Below are positions 7,831 to 13,318 of a stretch of 13,318 nt of DNA, piece after piece. The notes under the pieces are model-generated. The model was not told the DNA's origin. It made no database searches and saw nothing but the letters and a program-made list of their open reading frames with translations. Location of the stretch: contig CAZQAA010000016.1 in assembly GCA_964591255.1 (NCBI GenBank), positions 1 to 13,318 of the forward strand, read 5' to 3'. The DNA is from CAZQAA01 sp964591255. Lineage in GTDB: Bacteria; Desulfobacterota; DSM-4660; Desulfatiglandales; Desulfatiglandaceae. Every line of letters starts with the position of its first letter. Within the stretch, counting starts at the first letter, position 1. The position numbers were made by a program, and so were the translations under genes.

Positions 7831-9003
7831 GTGCGAAAACAACAAATAGATTATATATTTACCACCATGCTTGAATCTTATGAAAATGTATCAGACCTGA
7901 ATATCACCGTTGACAGGCCCTTCCAGGTGGAGTCTTCAGGCGAACTCAAGCCTGTCACGCTAAAACCTCCCATAAATTCCATAACACCTTTTCAAGCCGA
8001 GATTCTGGCCCTGAATCTGCTTAACGGCGACCGGAGGTTGACCAGGCATCTGGTAGAAACAGGTTCATGTGATATCTCATATCAACTGGCAGGCAAGGCA
8101 CGATTCAGGGTCAATATCTTTTCCCAAAAGGGTTGCTACTCAACAGTAATGCGACAGCTGGCCCCAAGGGTACCCACCATTGAGGAACTTGACCTGCCCC
8201 CGGTCTTTCATGAAATGTCGGAAGAGAAAAACGGGATCATACTGGTTACAGGTGCAACAGGATCGGGGAAAAGCACATCCCTTGCGGCCATATTAAACGA
8301 GATCAATGAAAAATATCCCGTACACGTGGTGACGCTGGAAGATCCGGTGGAATATGTCCATCCCCAGAAAAAGGCCACTTTTAACCAGCGGGAACTGGGC
8401 ATGGATTTTGACAGTTTTGCTTCCGGTCTCAGGGCCGCACTAAGACAGGCCCCGAAAGTGATACTGGTTGGAGAAATGCGGGACCGGGAGACGGTGGGAA
8501 TCGCCCTGAGTGCGGCAGAGACAGGACATTTGGTGTTAAGTACGCTCCATACCATTGATGCTGGCCAGACCATCAACAGAATCGTGGGAATGTTTGACCA
8601 GGAGGAGGAAAGACAGATCAGGATTCGCCTGACAGACAGCCTGAGATGGATCGTGTGTCAGCGCCTGTTGCCAAAAGTGGGAGGAGGACGTGTTGCCGCG
8701 TTCGAGATGATGAAAACCAATCTCCGGGTCCAGGATGCCGTCATGCATGGAGAGACAGAGGACAACACGTTTTATGACATAATTGAAGCGGGGCAGGCAT
8801 TCGGCATGATGACATTTGACCAGTCCATTGTCAGACTCTTTGAGCAGGGGCTCATAACCGAACAGACCGCCAGGAGTTATGCATCAAGAAAATCCGTCCT
8901 TGGAAGGGCACTTGATTCCATAAAGGCAGCAAGGGGAGAGCAGACCACCACTATTGACAATCTCTCTATAGATACTGATTATGGAAGAAGGGATGGAATA
9001 TAG
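7831..9003 (+). CDS. pilU: PilT/PilU-family type IV pilus ATPase, PilU-like
   Basis: A second GspE/PilT-type ATPase, 390 residues, with a GTG start behind a strong GGGAGGTG (7818-7825). Walker A is GATGSGKST (141-149, Lys147), the Walker B glutamate is E215 in VILVGEMRD, and the His box is TGHLVLSTLHT (231-241). Two traits separate it from the upstream PilT. The stretch before Walker B reads LRQAPKVILVGE, as in PilU, rather than LREDPDIILVGE. The AIRNLIRE motif is absent, its place being taken by something like VQDAVMHGE. PilU acts with PilT as an accessory retraction motor in Pseudomonas and Vibrio, so this is the natural reading. An uncharacterised PilT paralogue is the alternative. The C-terminal tail (about residue 365 on) is polar and probably disordered. 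Confidence 0.88.
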   Translation: MRKQQIDYIFTTMLESYENVSDLNITVDRPFQVESSGELKPVTLKPPINSITPFQAEILALNLLNGDRRLTRHLVETGSCDISYQLAGKARFRVNIFSQKGCYSTVMRQLAPRVPTIEELDLPPVFHEMSEEKNGIILVTGATGSGKSTSLAAILNEINEKYPVHVVTLEDPVEYVHPQKKATFNQRELGMDFDSFASGLRAALRQAPKVILVGEMRDRETVGIALSAAETGHLVLSTLHTIDAGQTINRIVGMFDQEEERQIRIRLTDSLRWIVCQRLLPKVGGGRVAAFEMMKTNLRVQDAVMHGETEDNTFYDIIEAGQAFGMMTFDQSIVRLFEQGLITEQTARSYASRKSVLGRALDSIKAARGEQTTTIDNLSIDTDYGRRDGI

Positions 9004-9029
9004 ACCGTCTGTTTTAAAGGATAGGGCAT

Positions 9030-9674
9030 ATGGAAATAAGATGTGAAAAATGTGAGGCCAAGTTCCGGGTGCCAGATGAAAAAATACCAGAAGGGCAACA
9101 AGTGATCGTGAGCTGTCCCCGGTGCAAGAACAGGCTTATATTGAAAAAGGACGATCAACCCAGCGGGGTAACGAGTCAGGCAACTACTCGAGAGGACTAT
9201 GCTTACGGAGATGAAGACGCGGACCTGGATTTTTATGAGGAAGAGGCTGCATTGGCCCTTGTCATGGCAGACGGATCAGAGCAGGAACAGGTGTTGAGAC
9301 ATGCTGTTGAGACACTGGGATACAGGTATGTCTCTGCCAAAAACTCTGGAGAGGCAATAGGCAAAATGCGGCTCCACCAATTTATCATGGTCATTATCTC
9401 TGATCGGTTTGATGGTTTCGAGATAGAAAAAAGCCCTGTGCTCAATTATCTGAACAGGGTGCCCATGTCTGTACGCAGACATATCTTTGTCGTCGTTATA
9501 GGAGATAGGTTTAATACCAAGGATCATATGATGGCCTTCGCATTAAGCGTCAACCTGGTGATAAAGAGCAAAGACACGGACAAGATAGCAACCATATTGA
9601 AACACGCTGTTTCTGATAATGAAAAATTTTACAAGGTCTTTCTGGAAACACTCTCCGAGGTGGGCAAGGCCTGA
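9030..9674 (+). CDS. Zinc-ribbon (MJ0042-type) protein with a divergent receiver-like domain
   Basis: The 214-residue protein has two parts. Residues 1-35 form an MJ0042-type zinc ribbon with C5-x2-C8 and C29-x2-C32 around the typical KFRVPDEKIPEGQQ. An acidic linker follows (about 41-72). Residues 73-195 alternate strands and helices like a response-regulator receiver: LALVMAD (D81 at the end of strand 1), FIMVIISD (D125 in the phospho-acceptor position), HIFVVVIGD (strand 4) and NLVIKSKD (K179 in strand 5). The usual Thr/Ser after strand 4 appears to be Gly158 and the Pro after the Lys is missing, so phosphorylation is uncertain. There is no output domain, so it probably works by protein contact. 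A ribosome site (GGATAGGG) lies before the ATG and pilU ends 26 bases upstream. The receiver reading is inference from pattern. Confidence 0.8.
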   Translation: MEIRCEKCEAKFRVPDEKIPEGQQVIVSCPRCKNRLILKKDDQPSGVTSQATTREDYAYGDEDADLDFYEEEAALALVMADGSEQEQVLRHAVETLGYRYVSAKNSGEAIGKMRLHQFIMVIISDRFDGFEIEKSPVLNYLNRVPMSVRRHIFVVVIGDRFNTKDHMMAFALSVNLVIKSKDTDKIATILKHAVSDNEKFYKVFLETLSEVGKA

Positions 9675-9731
9675 TATACCCTGGGTCGCCTCCTGTTGCG
9701 GATGAACAAATCAGGACAAGAAAAATAGAAA

Positions 9732-10004
9732 ATGCAATTAACATACATATATCGTCTCAGGGTAGAAACCTGTATTGGAACCATAATCGATGTACACAAA
9801 ATCATCAATAACGACAAAAAGACCCAAGGCCTTCTCTCACAATTTGAAGATCTGAAACAGGCCGTGAAAGACCTTGATATGAGTCTCGTGCATGAAGAAG
9901 ATGTGCGGAGGGTCGAGCAGGCCACGAATGCGCTTCTGGAAGAATTCAGGACTATCTTTGAAGAAGGCGGCTTAGGCCCCATCTATAATCTTAGGATGAA
10001 TTGA
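9732..10004 (+). CDS. Unrecognised 90-residue helical protein
   Basis: I do not recognise this family. The product is 90 residues, with no signal peptide and no clear membrane segment. Residues 1-25 are mixed hydrophobic and basic (IYRLRVETCIGTIIDVHKII). Residues 28-78 are predicted from composition to be two charged amphipathic helices (SQFEDLKQAVKDLD and VRRVEQATNALLEEFRTIF), able to form a short coiled coil. The tail is GGLGPIYNLRMN. A stop codon six bases before the ATG fixes the start, although the only Shine-Dalgarno-like bases (AGGA, 9713-9716) are about 15 bases away. It follows the zinc-ribbon gene by 57 bases in the same direction and is the last gene of the pilus-motor cluster. Normal codon use and a sensible amphipathic pattern argue that it is real. 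Confidence 0.68.
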   Translation: MQLTYIYRLRVETCIGTIIDVHKIINNDKKTQGLLSQFEDLKQAVKDLDMSLVHEEDVRRVEQATNALLEEFRTIFEEGGLGPIYNLRMN

Positions 10005-10024
10005 GCAAAAGAACTCTGCAGACA

Positions 10025-11086
10025 TTATCTGACCCCAACGGCATCCACATCACAATCAAGTATCCTTGCCCCCCTGATCGGGGAAAGTGTATCACTCCAG
10101 ACTCTTCTCAACTGCTCTATACGGTGAGGCTCCCCTAATGCCCACAAGGAACCCCCTGCACCCGCACCTGCAAATCTGGCCCCGCATCCTGCGGATTCTG
10201 CCTGCTCCACCATCCTTTCTGTCACAGGGATCAGGGCCTCGGGCGTAAGTTCATGGCGCAATCCCGTTTCTTCCTTCAAAAACAGGACAGCTTGCCGCCA
10301 GTCCTGTTCCTTAACAGCCTCGGCAAACCGATGCACCACCTTGTTAACCTTGATCCATCCCGCCCTTGTCCGGCCACTAAGAAAACCGCTGATCCAGTTC
10401 CGGTTGACACGCGCAGAGATATGACTTTTTCCGCTGTAGGCAACTAACAAACGCCGCGAAAACTCCCTCTGCCCGTTTCGGTCTAACAGGGAAGTCTTAA
10501 CAAAGGGAGTACCGGCATTTCCATAACACCATTTCCACTGATTTATCCCGCCGAAAACGGCTGCAGCCTGATCCTGAAGGCCGCAGTTTCCACCGCTTAT
10601 AGCGTCTTCAAGGTGATATGACAGATGGAGGATCTTCCTTGCAGACATCCTTTTGCCACCCAGGGATACAGAGAGTTTGCTGAGGGCCTTGATCAAGGCA
10701 ACCAGGGCCGTGCTCGATCCCCCAAGTGCAGATTTGACTGGAGACTGGGAGCTGATAGAAATCTCAAGGCCATGGAAACCAAAATATGATACGGCAGCCA
10801 GAAAAAGGCTGAGTGGAGACTCAAAAGAGAGTTGATCTGACAATTGATCCGCCGAAAATACCTCCAAATGACGGAAACCTTTTGAGACAATCCTGACACT
10901 GCCATCATCAAAGGGGGTCAATATCACTTTAGTCCTCAGACTCAATGCCACGTTGACAGTGGTAGGCCCTATACCCTCAAAAGGCAAAGCCATGGCCTTG
11001 ATATCCCATGTCCCCCCGGAATCTATACGGCACGGGGCAGAGGCGCTCACCTGATGATCTTCCAAAACCGTCCTGACAGATATCAT
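10025..11086 (-). CDS. GHMP-family small-molecule (sugar) kinase, substrate unknown
   Basis: GHMP kinases transfer the gamma-phosphate of ATP to small sugars or isoprenoid precursors. I chose the ATG at 11086 (353 residues) because AGAGG stands six bases upstream. The ATG at 11110 would add eight residues but has no good site. Motifs, in 353-residue numbering: motif 1 APCRIDSGGTWD (about 17-28), the phosphate loop SPVKSALGGSST (about 115-126), GLQDQAAAVFGG (169-180) with the Asp of QDQ in the catalytic-base position, and motif 3 ARFAGAGAGG (303-312). The QDQ-x-A-A-x-F-G-G layout resembles the HddA/fucokinase branch that phosphorylates heptose or fucose. Heptose genes are not nearby, so the substrate stays open. 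It is last in a minus-strand run behind the Nudix gene. Confidence 0.85.
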   Translation of the reverse strand: MISVRTVLEDHQVSASAPCRIDSGGTWDIKAMALPFEGIGPTTVNVALSLRTKVILTPFDDGSVRIVSKGFRHLEVFSADQLSDQLSFESPLSLFLAAVSYFGFHGLEISISSQSPVKSALGGSSTALVALIKALSKLSVSLGGKRMSARKILHLSYHLEDAISGGNCGLQDQAAAVFGGINQWKWCYGNAGTPFVKTSLLDRNGQREFSRRLLVAYSGKSHISARVNRNWISGFLSGRTRAGWIKVNKVVHRFAEAVKEQDWRQAVLFLKEETGLRHELTPEALIPVTERMVEQAESAGCGARFAGAGAGGSLWALGEPHRIEQLRRVWSDTLSPIRGARILDCDVDAVGVR

Positions 11087-11160
11087 TTTTTGCCTCTGTT
11101 GAACTCTCATCGTTCATGGTTTCCAGTTGAAAGGCCTTATCACCTGAACCTGCTCTCACT

Positions 11161-11712
11161 TTATGTGTGAGGGACCCGGATTTTCTCTTTCATCCATAGC
11201 GTTGCCATAAAAAGCCCTGCAATTGTCTTGCTGTCCTGGATGACCCCCTTATAAATCATCTCAAGGGCCTCGGAAACTTTTATCTCATGGACATTGAGAA
11301 CCTCGTCTTCATCCAGGTTCTGTTCTGTCTGAACCAGATCAGCGGCAAAAAAGATATGGATGCGTTCATCCGAATATCCCGGCACAGGAGTAATTTCCCC
11401 CAGCTTTTCCCACATATTGGCGGAATATCCGGTTTCCTCTGCCAGTTCTCTTTTGGCGCATTCAAGGGGATCCTCATCGGGATTAAGGGTTCCTGCAGGA
11501 ATCTCCCAGATATACTCACCTACGGCATGTCGATATTGCTTGATCAGTATCAGCATGTCGTTTTTAAAAGCAGGGACAATAGCCGATGCCCCCGGGTGTC
11601 GGATTATATCCAGATCAATGGTTACACCATTGTCCAAGGTAATATTCTCTCTTAAAAAATTAAAGATTCTGCCCCTATATAAGCTGGTACTCTTATTCAC
11701 TTTTATAGACAT
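11161..11712 (-). CDS. Nudix hydrolase, ADP-ribose pyrophosphatase type
   Basis: The enzyme is expected to cleave a nucleoside diphosphate linked to another group, most likely ADP-ribose, into AMP and ribose 5-phosphate. The ATG at 11712 is preferred because GAGGAGG lies just before it; the ATG at 11724 would add four residues (MRRS) that merely translate this site. The 183 residues carry a full Nudix box at 74-96, G-x5-E-x7-R-E-L-A-E-E-T-G-Y. The surroundings are typical of the NudF/YqkG group: KQYRHAVGEYIWEIPAG before the box and ITPVPGYSDERIHIFFA after it. Nucleotide-sugar substrates are also possible. It lies 94 bases after der and ends 74 bases before the GHMP kinase start, probably in one transcript. 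Confidence 0.92.
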   Translation of the reverse strand: MSIKVNKSTSLYRGRIFNFLRENITLDNGVTIDLDIIRHPGASAIVPAFKNDMLILIKQYRHAVGEYIWEIPAGTLNPDEDPLECAKRELAEETGYSANMWEKLGEITPVPGYSDERIHIFFAADLVQTEQNLDEDEVLNVHEIKVSEALEMIYKGVIQDSKTIAGLFMATLWMKEKIRVPHT

Positions 11713-11806
11713 GCTCCTCCTCATTGAATCTGCTGTCCGCTAACACGGATAAATAGTTGTCTTGACAGTTAACCATCTTTCTCGGCCATTTTTTTCTATA
11801 TGGCAA

Positions 11807-13114
11807 TTACTTCTTCTTAAATATTAATTTTATGGGAGTAAAAGCAAGCCCAAAATTTTCCCGAATCTGATTGATAAGAAAACGCTCATATGAAAAATGG
11901 ACCAAATCAGGCCTGTTCACAAACAGTACAAAGGTGGGAGGCTTGATACCTGCCTGGGTGGCATAGAAGAATTTCAATCTTCCTCGACCTGATCTTGGGG
12001 GAAGGTGTTTTTCAACAACCTTTTGAAGGAATCTGTTGAGATTGGGCGTGGCAATCCTGGTAGAGAAATGACTATACACCAGATCTATCTTTTCAAAAAG
12101 CCGCATGACCCTCTCTCCTGTAAGGGCGGAGATATTGACCCTGGGAGCAAAGGAAAGAAGCTTCAATTGTCTGTCTATGGCATCATCCAAAAGTCCCCTT
12201 TTCCTGATATCCTTTTTAACAAGATCCCACTTATTAATCCCCAGGACCACTCCCCTTCCACGATCAAGCGCATAACCGCTGATCCTCGCATCCTGCTCAG
12301 CAATCCCCTCTAAAGCATCTATGAGTATAACGGCCACATCACAGCGATTGAGACTCTTAATGGCCTTGATCATCGAAACCTTTTCTATCTTTTCCTTGAC
12401 CTTTCCCCTCCTCCTGATGCCGGCCGTATCGATTAACAGGTATTCCTTCCCACCATATGAAAAAATGGTATCCACTGTATCGCGTGTGGTCCCCGGGAGA
12501 TCACTTACCAGCAGTCTGTCCATCCCGAGTATCCTGTTGATTAAAGAAGACTTCCCCGCATTGGGCCTGCCCAGAATGGCAACCTTGACCTGTCCCCTAT
12601 TACATACCTCCATGTCGGAGCCAGGGAGGTCTTTTATCACTTCCTGCATCAAAGACTTGACACCGTATCCATGAGCGGCAGAAATTGAATAAGAGGTGTC
12701 TATTCCAAGCCTGTAAAAATCCAGTGCCAGGTATTCGTGCTCCGGGCCGTCCACCTTGTTGACAGCCAAAAAGACCTTTTTTCTGCACCGACGAAGAATG
12801 TCCATTATCTCTTCATCTGCAGGGAGCACACCCTGTCTTCCATCAACCATGAATATTATCCTGTCTGCCTCATCTATTGCCACTCCCACATGATCTTTTA
12901 CTTTCATGGATAACGGATCCTGCGCAAGATCGTCAAACCCACCTGTATCAATAAGGATCAAAGGAGTCCTATCATAATTGACAAACGCATATAGACGATC
13001 TCTGGTTATGCCGGGCCGGTCATCAACCAAGGCTCTCTTTGACCTTGAAAGACGATTAAAAAGAGTAGACTTGCCCACATTGGGCCTGCCGACTATGGCT
13101 ACAGTGGCGGTCAT
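11807..13114 (-). CDS. der: Ribosome biogenesis GTPase Der (EngA)
   Basis: Der is the tandem-domain GTPase needed for late 50S subunit assembly. I start it at the ATG at 13114, preceded by GGGAG at the right distance, which gives 435 residues, the standard length. The frame runs on to 13285, but the extra 57 residues have no Der character and overlap hisS. G-domain 1 has GRPNVGKST (9-17), PGITRD (34-39), DTGGF (56-60) and NKVD (119-122). G-domain 2 has GRPNAGKSS (182-190), PGTTRD (207-212), DTAGI (229-233) and NKWD (294-297). The C-terminal KH-like domain ends in TPIKLIFKKK. All nucleotide-binding motifs are intact. It is divergent from hisS and leads the der-Nudix-GHMP run. Confidence 0.98.
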   Translation of the reverse strand: MTATVAIVGRPNVGKSTLFNRLSRSKRALVDDRPGITRDRLYAFVNYDRTPLILIDTGGFDDLAQDPLSMKVKDHVGVAIDEADRIIFMVDGRQGVLPADEEIMDILRRCRKKVFLAVNKVDGPEHEYLALDFYRLGIDTSYSISAAHGYGVKSLMQEVIKDLPGSDMEVCNRGQVKVAILGRPNAGKSSLINRILGMDRLLVSDLPGTTRDTVDTIFSYGGKEYLLIDTAGIRRRGKVKEKIEKVSMIKAIKSLNRCDVAVILIDALEGIAEQDARISGYALDRGRGVVLGINKWDLVKKDIRKRGLLDDAIDRQLKLLSFAPRVNISALTGERVMRLFEKIDLVYSHFSTRIATPNLNRFLQKVVEKHLPPRSGRGRLKFFYATQAGIKPPTFVLFVNRPDLVHFSYERFLINQIRENFGLAFTPIKLIFKKK

Positions 13115-13140
13115 AACAATAACTCCCGGATATGATATTA

Positions 13141-13175
13141 TGATCCCCAATATAGCGGATTTCATAAAGGGATCA
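13141..13175. repeat. Perfect 7-base inverted repeat framing the der promoter
   Basis: TGATCCC (13141-13147) and GGGATCA (13169-13175) are exact reverse complements, separated by 21 bases. One arm overlaps the -35 hexamer of the der promoter candidate, the other covers the predicted start point. The centres are 28 bases apart, close to whole helical turns, as in operators bound by dimers. No regulator is identified. Confidence 0.45.
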
Positions 13176-13176
13176 A
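13149..13176 (-). promoter_or_regulatory. der: Likely sigma-70 type promoter of der
   Basis: On the minus strand TTGATC (13176-13171) and TATATT (13154-13149) are 16 bases apart. The -10 matches at five of six positions, the -35 at four. Transcription would begin near 13142, giving a leader of about 28 bases with the GGGAG site in it. This is the best promoter match in the window. Confidence 0.5.
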
Positions 13177-13187
13177 AGTTATTTGTG

Positions 13188-13216
13188 TTGACGCACCATG
13201 TAGGCTTTGGTAGGAA
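13188..13216 (+). promoter_or_regulatory. hisS: Weak candidate promoter for hisS
   Basis: TTGACG (13188-13193, five of six) is followed after 17 bases by TAGGAA (13211-13216, three of six) with an extended -10 TG at 13208-13209. The leader would be only about 20-30 bases. The -10 is poor, so confidence is low. Confidence 0.25.
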
Positions 13217-13241
13217 ATTGCATATATCTTTTTGCGAGGAG

Positions 13242-13318
13242 ATGAAAATCTTGGAATTTACCAGCATAAAGGGTTTTAAAGACATCCTGCCTGACGAAAT
13301 AGCATACTGGCAACAACT
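13242..13318 (+). CDS. hisS: Histidine--tRNA ligase HisS (3' partial)
   Basis: Only the first 25 codons are in the window; the frame is open to the end. The peptide FTSIKGFKDILPDEIAYWQQ is the N-terminal signature of bacterial HisRS, in which a short beta-strand and the I-[KR]-G-x-x-D-I-L-P motif lead into the class II catalytic core. The enzyme charges tRNA-His with histidine in the cytoplasm. The start is unsure. The ATG at 13242 directly touches GAGGAG (13236-13241), leaving no spacer. A TTG at 13251 in the same frame has that site nine bases upstream and would begin right at the conserved region. It diverges from der over 127 bases. Confidence 0.9.
   Translation, partial: MKILEFTSIKGFKDILPDEIAYWQQ

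Noticed and set aside
10070..10085. CCCC/GGGG hairpin after the 90-residue gene
   Set aside because: It lies inside the GHMP kinase coding region, has a short stem and no T-run on either strand, so it is not a convincing terminator.
11713..11806. Promoter or terminator between der and the Nudix gene
   Set aside because: Only a 5-base GCCAT/ATGGC repeat and a loose TTGACA on the opposite strand were seen. Neither forms a proper signal, so co-transcription is the simpler reading.
13115..13285. A 57-codon N-terminal extension of der (492 residues in total)
   Set aside because: It overlaps the start of hisS on the other strand, contains the der promoter and ribosome site, and adds nothing Der-like. 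The 435-residue form is the family length.

Overview
The window looks like a stretch of chromosome from a Gram-negative bacterium with moderate GC content. The gene families (rod-shape operon, PilT-type pilus motors, an MJ0042-type zinc-ribbon protein, a GlcD-type FAD oxidase next to cell-wall genes) fit an anaerobic Desulfobacterota (former Deltaproteobacteria) lineage best. That placement is an inference from gene content and protein style, not from a marker-gene comparison. Coding density is high. There is no rRNA or tRNA gene, no CRISPR array and no insertion sequence, and nothing suggests recent horizontal transfer.

Layout. (1) Bases 1-5543, plus strand: a tight rod-shape/elongasome operon. 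It holds the C-terminal part of mreC (5' end outside the window), mreD, mrdA (PBP2) and rodA, then an FAD-linked oxidase of the GlcD/D-lactate dehydrogenase family whose start codon overlaps the rodA stop. (2) 5591-6355, minus strand: a sirtuin (CobB/Sir2), convergent with the oxidase. (3) 6356-6690: a 335-base divergent intergenic region with a GC-rich hairpin and weak promoter candidates. (4) 6691-10004, plus strand: a pilus-motor cluster of pilT, a PilU-like second ATPase, a zinc-ribbon protein with a divergent receiver-like domain, and an unrecognised 90-residue protein. (5) 13114-10025, minus strand: der (EngA GTPase), a Nudix hydrolase of the ADP-ribose pyrophosphatase type, and a GHMP-family sugar kinase I cannot assign to a substrate. 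(6) 13242 to the end, plus strand: the first codons of hisS, divergent from der.

How the genes work together. MreC and MreD are the membrane partners of MreB (presumably just upstream), and PBP2 with RodA form the transpeptidase/glycosyltransferase pair that inserts peptidoglycan along the cell side wall. PilT and the PilU-like protein would power type IV pilus retraction, and the two small proteins after them are candidate regulators or accessory factors of that motor. Der serves 50S ribosome assembly and HisS charges tRNA-His, so the right-hand end is a translation housekeeping region.

Most of the window is ordinary core genome. The parts I would look at first are the two uncharacterised proteins behind pilT/pilU, the unassigned GHMP kinase next to a Nudix hydrolase, the coupling of the FAD oxidase to rodA, and a perfect 7-base inverted repeat framing the likely der promoter. 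I do not see a clear, entirely new system.
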